NCBI RefSeq assembly: GCF_964204645.1
Contig: NC_134028.1
Span: 8,225,001-8,289,000, forward strand
Reading direction: 5' to 3'
Source of the DNA: Tubulanus polymorphus
Taxonomy: Eukaryota; Nemertea; Palaeonemertea; Tubulaniformes; Tubulanidae
Length of the DNA: 64,000 nt
Shown here: in pieces, positions 46,601 through 58,067 of the stretch
Position numbering within the stretch: the first letter of the stretch is position 1
Layout of the letters: every line of letters begins with the position of its first letter
Program-made: the position numbers and the translations under genes
Notes under the pieces: model-generated
Database searches by the model: none
What the model saw: only the letters and a program-made list of their open reading frames with translations
Told to the model about the DNA's origin: nothing

Positions 46601-49596
46601 TTACAACAGTTCAAACATCAAATTTCACAAACAACCACACATTTTTGCATCGTGAAAATATGTTTCACGACAATTTTGTCAATGATTCGAGCTGCACGAT
46701 GGGTTGGGTAAGCATAAATAAACAATGCTATCAAATACTGACAGACTGGAACAAACATCGAGGTCTAGATATGAAATCTGCGACAGAGATCTGTCATAGC
46801 ATCGGTGCTGAAATAGCCACTGTGATAACCATCTACACAGACAACGAAACTATGGACTTCATAAGAACATTCCACTTTGAACATCAATATAGCTCTATAC
46901 TAGCGATGACTTTCAATGACAGACTGCTCGTAATAAATCCAATAATCACTAGAGATGAAATCACTTATATTCAATCAGTGAAATGGACGATGAAACAGTT
47001 TGATTATGCGACAGATACAGCACATTCTGTTTTATGCTCATACAATGTAACTGATGAAGATTTAGCTGCTATAAGCGGTTGTAAATGGTGGCAGTTTGAA
47101 TGTAACGATCAAAGATGTATCAGCGACCATCGCGTATGCGATACCAGACACGATTGTCAACAAGGGGAAGATGAACTCAATTGTAGGGATGTAAATTCAC
47201 ACAGTCAGTTCCAATGCTACAATGGTCGGGTTATATCAATAAGTGGTTTGTGTGATTTCTTACAGGATTGTCCGGATGGTTCTGATGAGAAATCGTGTTT
47301 TCATCCCCCGTGTTTGTCCGGACAATTCCGCTGTAAAAGTGGCCAGTGTGTAAATAGGTCTAGTAGATGTGATGGAGTCACTGATTGTAAAGACGGTTCT
47401 GATGAAATTGGATGCAACGCTCAACTGTGTCAGGGATTTGTATGTAACAGTGGAGACTGTATCAGTTTGCAGTTGCATCAGGATGGTGTCGTGGATTGTA
47501 GTGGAAGTCTCGAAGAAGACGAATTAGTAACAACTACTGATGTCACTGTGAATCCTACGGTTCATTGCAATTATGAGAACTACTGTACGACTAACTTCAC
47601 AAATCTCTGTTCGGAATCTGATGAACAAAGATGTTCTTTCAGTTCTCCTCATTGTTATTCAAGACGTTACAGGTGTATTCTAGAAAGAATTACAAATGGT
47701 TACCTAGTTTGTAGAAAACTTGAGCACCTATTGAGATGTGAAGAATTTGAATGTCCAGTTGGTACTGTAAAATGTCCAGCATCGTACTGTATACCAATAA
47801 GACAGGTGTGCGATGGTCAAGCAGATTGTCCTAATTCAGAGGATGAACAAAACTGCGATACATTATCATGTCCAGGAATGTTTAAATGTGGTCAGGAAAA
47901 CCGATGTATTCCACAATCTGAAGTGTGTGATGGTGTCGTAAATTGTAAACATACAACTGATGACGAGGCTTCCTGTAGCGTTGCGTGTCCTACAGGCTGT
48001 ATATGTCAAGGTCATTTTATTGATTGTGGTAATACTGGTTTAACGGATATCACTGGTCTTTTCTCGGCATCAACCCGAGTTCTAATCTTGTCAAATAATC
48101 AAATTCATTTCAACAAGTCGACATTATATTTACTTCGCTATCTCTACATTCTCAACATCTCTTCCAATGAATTGTCTCATATTTTACCGAACTCGTTCTC
48201 GAACCTGCATAACCTGCATTCGTTAGACATTACATACAACAACATAAAATCATTATCCGCGAATACATTCATCGGTTTGTACAGTTTGAAAGAGTTATCC
48301 ATAACTGGAAATCCGCTGAGATATTTGGAAGAAGGCAGTTTCAGAGGTTTGAAGTCGCTTCGAGATCTTGATCTTCACGGACTTTTTCTGTTCGATTTAG
48401 CTGCACATGTTTTCAATGGTTTATCCTCATTACAATCATTAAATATCAGCAGTAACAAAATCTTGTATATTTCAATATACGCTTTTTCTGGGTTGAATGA
48501 ACTTGGAATTCTTGATATCACCAACAACTCGAAAATAATTTCTGTCGACAGAAATGTTTTCGACAATCTGACATCATTAGTCTCCATAACGTCCGATGCT
48601 TACAAATTCTGCTGCATGGCTCCGAATGTTGACCAGTGTCTTCCCGAAGCTGATCAATTTTCCTCCTGTTCGGATCTCATGGGTAACAAAGTCCTCAGAG
48701 CTATCATCTGGGTTATTTCTGCATCCACCTTCATCTTAAATAACATCGTCATTTTATTTCGCTTTCGATCAATTCGATTCTCAGGCCACGAAATGCGAAG
48801 CACATCTTCTGACATCCTCATTATCAATATTGCCGCTTGTGATTTTCTGATGTCGGTATATTTGTTTTTGATCGCGGGAGCAGATTACGTTTATAAAGGA
48901 GTTTATTTCCTAAATTCTGAAACTTGGACCGACAGTTCATTGTGTAGTTTTGCTGGAGTTATGGTGACTATATCCTGTGAAGGCTCGTTGACTTTTGTCT
49001 GTATTCAAACGCGGCATAGATTCTCAAATATCGTTAATCCATTTTCCGCAAATCCGATTACATCTCCGAGATGTGTGTCCATTATTTGTGCGCTCAATTG
49101 GATTATCATTGCATTTCTTTCATTAGTGCCACTTGTACTAACGTCTTATTTCGAGAAAAATTTGTATGGTACTACTGGAGTTTGTTTACCTATGAATTTA
49201 ATTTCCATTGATGTCAACGCCTGGCAATATTCATTCGCTATTTTTGCCGTGTTTAACTCTGGCATACTTGCTGCGATAATGGCGACCTATGCGCAAATAT
49301 ATAGATTCGTATCTAGAAGCAGGTCTGGTTCGGGTAGAGCTGATCCTACCGAACTGATATTGGCACGCAGGAGTTTGGTGATAAATCTGTGTAATTTGTT
49401 TTGCTGGCTGCCGTTAATTACCGTTCAGATTTGTGTGGTATTACGGGTAGAAATACCGAATCAGGTGGCGGCTTGGCTGGCGGTTCTTTTTTTGCCGATC
49501 AACTCGTCCCTCAATCCCCTTCTTTATACCATACTGACTATCGATATGAAATCCGTACGCGCAAAAACTAAACGCAGGCAAAATATTAGAACATGA
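43606..49596 (+). CDS. GRL101-like leucine-rich-repeat GPCR with CUB, C-type lectin and LDLa domains
   Basis: Three open frames join through two short introns (44812-44900, donor GTGAGT; 46242-46311, donor GTAAAT), both in phase 0. The exons 43606-44811, 44901-46241 and 46312-49596 give 1943 residues. In order the protein has a signal peptide (1 to about 23), a CUB domain (about 39-145, SPNYPSLTRGVECRW), CUB-like regions, and another SPNYP-type CUB before residue 770. Two C-type lectin-like domains follow (about 771-935, spanning intron 2, and 976-1093), then six LDLa repeats (1106-1253 and 1330-1404; CDGVTDCKDGSDEIGC is typical). An LRR N-cap (CPTGCICQGHFIDC) leads to seven or so LRRs (1434-1614), the KFCC hinge seen in LGRs, and seven helices (about 1643-1926, ending NPLLY). 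The LDLa-LRR-7TM part matches snail GRL101 and relaxin-type LGRs; the CUB and lectin additions are unusual. TM3 ends TRH, not DRY. Ligand unknown. Confidence 0.88.
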
Positions 49597-49756
49597 TCAA
49601 CATGCCGAAGTTCGAGATGTAAATATTTTCCCCTTGAGTCTATTGCGTTTGTGCTCTCGATGTTCCCGAAGTTAAGGAGCCAAAGCAAGAGGGGAAGAAG
49701 AGATTATCTGTAAAAACACCCGAAATTATGATCCGATTTTTTTGAAAACAAAATCA

Positions 49757-50130
49757 ATGAATCACGTGAATCTATATCTACGGATCACGACTTGCGTCGT
49801 TTTCAGCATCGCCATCTTCGGTCGCGGCGCAAATATACTGTATTTTATCATTCTCAGTAATGAACTTTCAAACAACACACCAGCAAATACAACTCGAGAT
49901 GTTTGTTGGCTGTCGCGGACATGTTTTTAGTGTGTCTTATATGGTATTTGACTGTCAGCATCGGCTGTACAGTCACACTCTGTTGCTGGATTTGACTGCT
50001 GAAATAAACCACGTTAAAAAAGCGCTTGTATTCATACACTCAATACATTCGACTTAAGTTTTCAGGTACCAGTGATCCGATAACACTGTCGATAGCTATA
50101 GTAGATATATCGTTGTTTGTTGGCCTCTGA
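49757..50130 (+). pseudogene. Candidate two-exon GPCR fragment (TM1-TM2)
   Basis: An open frame starting MNHVNLYLRITTCVVFSIAI runs into FGRGANILYFIIL, which resembles a GPCR TM1. A donor (CTCA/GTAATG, after 49856) and an acceptor (TTTTCAG, ending 50065) join in matching phase to STSDPITLSIAIVDISLFVG, which resembles TM2, then a stop (50128-50130). The predicted peptide is only 54 residues, so it is at best a truncated receptor relic, and it could equally be part of the 3' UTR of the receptor upstream. The in-phase join is the main reason to report it. A poly(A) signal AATAAA lies at 50181-50186. Confidence 0.35.
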
Positions 50131-50904
50131 ACATGTTAGAATTATAAGTATTAGGAAAAATCATCTACATCACTTTAATTAATAAACCATTTTACAGTTT
50201 CTAGCCGCCATTTTGTTAGGGTAATTTTGTCCTGTGTTGTTGCGTCATTTTTTTCTCTTTTTTGAAAACTGTTTGCGATGCACGTTGTATCATATTTCAT
50301 TAGTCCATAAATGGAATTTGACCGTTTTGGCAACATTCAAACCGTTTGAATCTCTAGTTTTCAGTTCTGTAAAATGCATTTCTCAAATTTGCAACAATGC
50401 GATATGAGAGCGATATAAAAATCTGTGGCAAGTTGTTGTCGCCCGCGTAAATATTCAAGGTACTCAACTTAGAAGTTTGTTACTTTTAGAAATAATTCTC
50501 GGAAAAATCCAAACATTTCAGGAACTGTGTACACTAAACAAAATGGCGGCTAGCAACTGTTATCATTCCATTCATACCTGCACTAAACGACTCAGTATAA
50601 GACTTAATTCGGTAAAGATAGATATCTAATAAACAAACTGGTTTTATATCATTCTCCCTTGACCATTGACCATACAACAACATATAGGCTATTCAAGCTT
50701 CTTTAGACCGATGTGCCGGAAAGATGGAATAAATGAGTAGAACTTCCAAAAACAAATGGTTATTACGGGATAATGGATTTGTGGTAAAAGGGTATTGACT
50801 AATTCCTGATATATAACCCGATTCCATAATGTCGGCTAAGTTTGAATGATCTATTTTGCATTATATACGAATTGTCGAGCGAAGCGGCGTAAACTACGTA
50901 TCGA
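50131..50904. other. Spacer between the receptor locus and SLC22 relic G
   Basis: It contains AATAAA at 50181-50186 (plus), a plausible end for the receptor transcript. GCCGCCATTTTG (about 50206) and its inverse CAAAATGGCGGC (50539-50550) form an inverted pair 340 bases apart, which may bound a small element. No exon is seen. Confidence 0.5.
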
Positions 50905-52062
50905 TTAGCAGTTTCTGGCCGGTGGCGATTGCATATTTCTTTTATCGTGACTTGGTAGATCATCGGGTAAAGGTCTGTTCTTCGTTTCTGGTATAAACAA
51001 AAAAGCAAGAATTCCGGATGAGAAAAAAACTGTAGCGAATGTTACGTACAGTATCGAACTGTGATAGGCTGCCTGAAATGAGAAATGGGTGATTATGAAC
51101 TAATGAATCAGAACATCTGAAATTCGATGACAACCAAGTGAAAAACTTACAATAAAAACGCGGAAGATGTGGGGGATTTCACCGTGTGGGATTTTTCCCG
51201 GAGGATGTTACCTACATTAGTAGTAATTAAGGAGTTTATTTTGGGGAGAGAAAAGTTATAATTAACTGTGAAATCAGATTTTCTAAAAATGATAGCCGAC
51301 TCAAGGATGTGGCGTTTTTATAAATCAGAACAAGGGCAGAGATTAATTGGCTAGAGGAGAAATGAAAAACATGGCAAGTTTCAAATGTGTGTGAGAAATA
51401 GAAATCAGACGGCCATCTATTGCATTAGGCGTGTATTTCATTTATACGAAATAATGACAAATGGTAATTAGACTTTAAACCGACGCCTATACCTGTAGCT
51501 GGAGGGTGATATTTCGTTCTGAATCTCTATCTGATGGTGTACACTTTAGTCTAAACGTCAAGCCTTGTTGTGAGTGGTTTCTATTTACTCTGTCGTGTAT
51601 TTATGAATTATCTTTATACCTTAATCGATTTGAGGGCTTACCGATAGTATGATATAGGGCGCTGCAAATGAACCCACTCTGCCCGCCTTGTTAATAGACC
51701 CCGTAGCTATATTTCGGAAATGGAATCGTTTTGCGTGACGTCACAGGGCCGCAAACTTTGATTACTGAGATTAGTCGACTTTTTACGGAGAAGTGCGTTG
51801 GATTTATGCAAATTGGATATGATAGAAAATGAGTATTAGATTACATCGAATATTGTTACCTCGATAGCGTGGGATACAACTCCCAACACCTCGCTAGATT
51901 TGAAGAGAAACTCCCCGCTGTCACCGATACCGATGCTATTGAAAAATAGGTTACGACCATTGGATTATGTGCGCCACGCCTCTTACTTTCATAACTAATA
52001 TTACTATATGGCAACATCCGGCAAGTGAAATGAAAATCACATTACTCTTCACTCGTCCGACC
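50905..52062 (-). pseudogene. SLC22 relic G: only exons 6, 7 and 8 remain
   Basis: Exon 8 (50905-51072) is open and ends NRPLPDDLPSHDKRNM plus a short unrelated tail. Exon 7 (51642-51714) is recognisable but its acceptor is CCG where all other copies have CAG, so it cannot be spliced normally. Exon 6 (51860-52062) is 203 nt instead of 204 because one base is missing in the segment for MKV.GVAH, which shifts the frame. No trace of exons 1-5 is found to 53300. It is a 5'-truncated pseudogene lying between the receptor gene and copy H. Confidence 0.85.
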
Positions 52063-53316
52063 CTAGATAGGAAGAGAAAGTGAGTGTATTTTTTTCTAAT
52101 CGTGACATACTAAACGATTTTTCTGTACATCGAATATCACGAAACGCTCAATAAAAATGTTTATCTTGAACTGAAACATGGATAATTTTTTGCATCCGTA
52201 GCTGCATTTTACCGTATAATTTTCCCCGTCAATATTGCATTGCCCGCACGAAGAGACTTTTAAGAATGAATTGAATATTTATGTATTCTCGAATACCAAA
52301 ATCATAAAATCGATCAAGAAAAGTAAGTCCATTCTCCAACATAGATAATGAATATTTGAAATGTTATGTTAATTTGAATACGATGATTGTTCCTTTGATG
52401 ATAAATCAAATGCAAATTGTTTTCAATGAGGTCACCTCAAGAATCCAGCTATGGAGGCGGTAAAATAAGATATTGATGCAATATATCAATCTGCAATGAG
52501 GTTTTACAATTGGACTGGTTCCCATTGCGTGAAAAATTGCGAATCACTTTTTGCGAGGAGTGAATACCACGCAACGCAAACTGATTTTCGTCGCAAATGG
52601 TCCCGCAACGCAAAACATCCACGCAAACTTGCGTAACGTTAGTGAATAAGGTCCGTAGCCAGTTGGGGGGTTAGATTTTCATGAAAGTGGTGCTTTTTTC
52701 ATGGAAGCGGAACTTTTTTAAAATTGGAACATTTTGTAAGGTACCCACACAAATGTCGGGTCCTGGGAGTACTCGCACAGAATTCTTGAAAATGAGATGC
52801 AAAGAGAAGCAATTTTACAACTTCTAATATATTTGGGGTGAAAATCTTGCTCCTTTTTCCTAGAAATTAGCCTCAAATTAACTAAGTTTGGAAGCATGTG
52901 CATATTTTGAACGAAAACAAATGAGAATGTGTGACCAATGAGTGAATGTTTTAAAATCGATACCCAAAGGTCGGCATGGGAGGAACTTCGTGAACGAGCG
53001 TTCGCTCGAACCCCTCGAACGGGCCTGTGTTTTTTTCGTGCAAATGAGGCAGACATTGCGGGGTTTTATACTGATAAAATGCCACCGGTCTCTCTACCAT
53101 CTTTACAAGAATATCTTTTTCCGAAATTCCATCAGTATTCAACGACGTAGGTGAATTCAGAATCCAGAAATATTTCGAAAAATATGATTTTTATTCGAAT
53201 AAAATTGATGCTCCGGTCAAAGCAATATTTCAAGACAAAGATCATGAGTTGCATAATAGGAATTATAGTCGTGACAATTAATACTGGTCAATGCTCAAAA
53301 ACATACAACAATAATG
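52063..53316. other. Spacer between relic G and SLC22 copy H
   Basis: Exons 1-5 of relic G would be expected here but are absent. Short self-complementary phrases built on TTGCG(T/A) and CGCAA occur at 52515-52640. Overlapping small frames at 52718-53154 on both strands show no domain. TTTATT at 53190-53195 (AATAAA on the minus strand) could be the poly(A) signal of copy H. Confidence 0.5.
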
Positions 53317-56300
53317 TTATACATCATGGGCGATGTGCTTCATTGGTGTCGAACCGCCATTGCAGTCTGTAGACGCTTCGTTTCTTTTATCGTGTCTGCT
53401 GGGTAGATTATCAGGTAAAGGTTTGTTTTTTGTTTCTGGTATCAAGAAGAAAACAAGGATTCCGGAAGAGAATGAAACTGTCGCAAAAATAACGTACGGA
53501 ACCGAACTGTGGGAGGCAGCCTGGAATGAGAAATCGAATGAATGTAAACTAGCGAAATCAGAAATAAAGGCGAGTGTCCTTATGACGTAGGCCTACTATA
53601 AATTCTTGAACTCACCAATAAGGCAATGAAAGGAGCAATCATTGAACCGACTCGGACTCCGATGTTGAAAGAACCAGTTGCGATGTTTCTGGAAAAAAAT
53701 GCAACGGTTTAGTTTCTACAATGTAATTACAGTCGAACCTCGTTAGTACGATAATAAAGAGAGATTCCCACAATAATGACCAAAACCAAAGTCCGAAAAT
53801 ATTCCTAGAGCTAGTAGTTTATTCGATGTTTGGACTATATTCTAACACTCATCTATAGGAAGAGTATTACACTAAAATACATTCAATTTGATTTGGGTTC
53901 TTTGTTTAAGTACATACCAGCAGTATGGTCTTTTCAGGTAAGCATGAAATTGAGGTAACTATGGAATTGTTCTTATCAAAAGGTTAATACGAAATTCGGT
54001 TAGTAGGATGATTTTTTATTTTCCCAGGGACATCGTACTAATGAGGCTAATTCTATCATTTAGTGTTTATCAAGAGAAAATATGACAAGTGAGTCAGATT
54101 TCTACGACGAATATCAAACTCTGATTGTTTATTACGTAGAAATTACTATACCTCATTAAAGTGGGATACAATTCCCAGCCGCTCATTCCTATTGCAGACC
54201 AGCCTCCCGCCATTACTGATACCGATGCTAATGCAAAATAGGTAACGACCATTTGATAACCGTCCGCCAACCCGGTTACTTCCAGGGCTAATATCACTAG
54301 ATGACAGCATCCGGTCAGTGAAATGAACAGCACAAAACTCTTCACTCGGCCGATCCTATTAAAACGTAAGACATCATCGGTTCAGAAGTTGCGACGTAAA
54401 CGAATACAGATACTTTCGAATCGTAAATATCACGTACCAATTAATAATGTAGATGGAGATCAGACCCATGACTAAAGTTCCGATACCACTAACAGCAACA
54501 TTCAGATAGATATTTCCAGTAAGTGAACTTATTGAAGAGTTTATACCGTACCAAGACGCCGCTAAACTAAACCTGAAAAGTCAACCAAAATAATACGATT
54601 TACAATCTATCAGAAGTTCTACCCTGTATTTCCCTCTCATAAAAGCATAAAAATGAAAGTACCATGCAAAATTAATAGCTGACAAAACAGGTGATATCGG
54701 TAAGCATTCTAGGGATCTTACGTAGCATATGCTAAGACTATTGTCCATATTGACATCTTGCGGTTGTGGAATAAATCTAAATAAGTGTACGGCACAGTTC
54801 TTTCCTGTCGTTTATTCTCAGTTCTGGCCACGTCTTCTAAAAACGTGTGCAAGTTAGCTTTCGGAGACAAACGATTGAACCATATGGCTTTGTGTATCCA
54901 ATATTCAGCATCTTTGAATCGTCGTTTTTGTACAAGCCACCTGGAGCTCTCCGGGTATAAACTAAGAAAATTATTTGCAAAGAAATAAATGTATAAATCA
55001 AATTTTTCATATTTGGTCAATTTTGATGTAACACAACATTGGTCATAATAGCGCTTACAAGTAATAAAGAGGAAATAAAGGAATTGTGATAAGTCCTACG
55101 GCCGTAGTTAAAGTCCGCCAATCTCTGCATAGGTATGCCAACAATGCTATCAACATGGGTGAGGTTTGCCAACTAAATCTCCATGATGTCAACGTTCTCC
55201 ATTTAGGACTCATCCATTCCAAGCTCAGCACTGGTGCTACGCAAACTATTGCACCTGAAAATAAGGAACATTTAACCATTAGGGGCTGTGCATTAAAGTC
55301 GTCCACACTAAATTGCACTAAAGTTTCGACCCTCCCCCATGTCCACCTATTGTCTAACTCTCTCCTCCTCCTTGTCCATCGGATAAAAAAAAAGAAAATT
55401 AAGACGTTGGATATTTAGTCATGTAAAATAATGTTTTTTCATTCATTCACTCTGGACTGTACGTACAGTTCGTTATACCATACATCATCTTGAAAACATG
55501 TTTACTATTTCTCCTTTAATTCGAAGTTGAACTAATCATCCATGTAAAACACTAAATTATTTGTTTTAGCTTACAGGAAGGAATTTAGCAGGAAGAAGAA
55601 AGAGGTCCACAAAAGTCTAAACTTCACAAACCCCTCCCCCTCGAACTTGGTCGTCTTTTATCAACATCCTCTTATATGCATCTGGTTATCGAGTTTTTGT
55701 ATTGATGAATAAGCAAGTCAATTTATTCCCAATCATCAGTTGGAAAAAGAACTAGAATACCAATTGTTTCTTAAAATATATCTTGCGAATTACGACGACA
55801 GGGAAATGTACCTTATTGCAACATATTCATCGCACATACTTACCGGCAAAAATACCGGTCATAAATCTTATAACGCAGTAGACATAATAGTTTGAGGAAA
55901 ACCTTAAGCAGGTTTGAAATATGGCCAGTAAAAGCCACATAACGAATATCGACCATCTTCTTCCAAACGTATCCGAAACTTGACCTCCGAGAATCGTTCC
56001 GACGACTAAAGCACCGAAAAAGCAACTGGTGATAGTTTTCGCTCTCCACAGCTCTCCGCAAACAAGGTTCCACTGAAAAAGATGGACATTTTGTACTGTT
56101 TCACTTCACTGATAATTTGAGAGAAATGTTTTCCTCGGTTTCAAGTCGTTTATGTGGGACCAAGTGTTTCATTCATTACACGTGGACAAAGAAAGTCCAA
56201 TGCCAATTTAAACGAGGCCAAATGCCAATTTAAACGAGGCCACGTCGCTTGGAAAGAGATTTAACAAGAAACGGAAAACCTAATCAAATTCAGGGACATT

Positions 56301-56955
56301 TGCGGGTCACTCGAAGTAAACACCATTATCAGTTAATTTCAGTTTATCAAAGTTCGATATTGAGTATAACTTTTTAGGTAAATCAAGATATTGTAGAACT
56401 ATGTAAGAAAGTATCCTCTTGACTTTAAACGCTATCAATATACGTTATTCGTTATAAACATATAATCGCGTTAATTAGATCGAATTTAGAAAATTGAAGA
56501 TGTTTGCAACACCATAATTCGGGTACAAACTGGATTCCATAAAAAGCAAGGGTTCCTAAAAACCAAAGGTTTTATTGCTGTTGATTCACCTCTGTGAGCG
56601 CTGATGTATAAGTCGGGTTGAAAGTTCGATTGACGCAAATTGAATCCTCAGTTGAACAGAATCCATTAGTAGAATTCGGTAGTGATAAATTGACGCATGA
56701 AATTTTGCACTCGATACTCGCACATTTCCATCCGGGATCAGCGCATTCAAATACAAAATACATCACCGATAATGTACCGCTTATTTCTATCAAATTTGAC
56801 ATGACAAAAACCAACAATTGATATAAGCCTAAATCGCCTAAAGTTTCGAATATGTCATCGAACTCAGAATTTTCTCCGCGTTTGTCTTTTGAGATTTTGT
56901 CACCGCTGATGAAAGCAGTTTTTTCAAGTTCCACTTTTTCACTTTCTTCATCCAT
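53317..56955 (-). CDS. SLC22-type organic ion transporter, copy H
   Basis: This last and intact copy has eight exons: 56590-56955, 55844-56072, 55059-55254, 54722-54961, 54438-54572, 54152-54355, 53616-53688 and 53317-53520, giving 548 residues in consistent phase. I start at MDEESEKVELEKTAF because it aligns with the other copies; an in-frame ATG 30 bases upstream (56985) would add MLAVEVKKNI. Characteristic pieces are GQVSDTFGRRWSIF in exon 2, GAIVCVAPVLSLEW in exon 3 (closer to copy A than to C-E), YPESSRWLVQKRRF in exon 4, and PETKNKPLPDNLPSRH with the longer tail STDCNGGSTPMKHIAHDV. Intron 6 holds a decayed TIR element (53728-54049). The gene is head to head with ZNF207, 1.1 kb apart. 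Confidence 0.92.
53728..54049. mobile_element. Decayed pogo/Tc1-like TIR element in an intron of copy H
   Basis: The left end TACAGTCGAACCTCGTTAGT is nearly identical to that of the element at 3188-3368. The right end is a poor inverted match (CGTACTAATGAGGCTAATTC). It is longer than the first copy, and the interior TTCGGTTAGTAGGATGA may be another degenerate end. Non-autonomous. Confidence 0.55.
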
Positions 56956-58067
56956 GATGTTTTTTTTAACCTCTACCGCGAGCACGTGTGAAAACTAAAA
57001 TCCTCCTATGCTCCCCGAATACGCTGCGTTGAAAGATCCTCGTCGTTGACTTCAACTGCACATTGTCAACTATCTTAGATGTCTTCTGGACTATGATCCA
57101 GTTCCGATGATTGAGGAGCGATAAGATTTCTATTATCGAGAGTGTCCCGTTTAACGATCTCTTAAGCCTTCGATCAATGTGTGTTATCAAATTAAATTGA
57201 CAGAAAAAATTGCATCATTGAAAAATCTCATTATAATGAAATTAAGAGAATTTCCTGAACTTTTTCGGTCGCTATACTTAAGAAGCCGAGGTCGCATAGC
57301 ATTTTCTCATCCACTTATCACGTCCCCGTAATTTGCATTTTTTTTCTTGCGGAAGTAATGTTTCAAATCTCTCTCCTGTGACATTTTTCGAACTAGTAAC
57401 CAAAGATGGTTCTTTCCATTAGAGAAACTGTTGTATATGTCACATGTTATTTGAATCCAAACTCACATCCAGGAAACCATTTGCAAGTCGTTTTGCAAAT
57501 GTGTATGTGTCTTGATAAATCTTCGCACAGAAATCCCGCTGTCCGTGAATTAGTTTTTGCACGATCTTGGGGTTACACGTGCTTAAGCGTATATAATCTG
57601 GTTGTCGCGGTTGACTACTGATCTACCGTGTTTGGAGATAAACAAGGGATTTGTTTCCAAGATGTTAACACGACCTAACAAGAATAAGTCAAAAATTGTA
57701 AGATAAAGTGTATAAGCTTAACGATCCCTTACATACAAAACTATATAACAGGTTAGAAATTTCTGTGATAAAACTAATAGCGGAGTAATTCCTCACAATC
57801 AAAAATCATCAAGTGAAAAAAATTACCATGGGTACATTAGTCCGTGTTTTTCGGCTGGAAGCTGAAGTAATGAGACTAGAACTCCCCGTTGAGCCACTGC
57901 GGTGAGACTCTTTACCAAAGTCTACATTTAATTGAATTGTCGGGCACTGGCACGTGGATAAAATGACGTCACTGGGAAAGCCGCCGCGAAGTAAAGCGAC
58001 GCCATTTTGCACGAATCGAGCGAAGAAATCAATTTTGCGCGTGAATTGACACTGAATATATCTGAAC
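56956..58067. other. Divergent promoter region between SLC22 copy H and ZNF207
   Basis: The two genes are transcribed away from each other from this 1.1-kb interval. Small frames at 56966-57190 and 57406-57621 have no recognisable content. No TATA box is evident near either start. Confidence 0.55.

Noticed and set aside
52718-53154. Overlapping frames on both strands (up to 112 codons)
   Set aside because: No domain content, and the region lies where relic G has lost its 5' exons; the frames in the two strands are mutual shadows.
57406-57621. A 71-codon plus-strand frame upstream of ZNF207
   Set aside because: It has no recognisable motif and no in-phase splice to the MGRKKKK exon; more likely promoter-region sequence.
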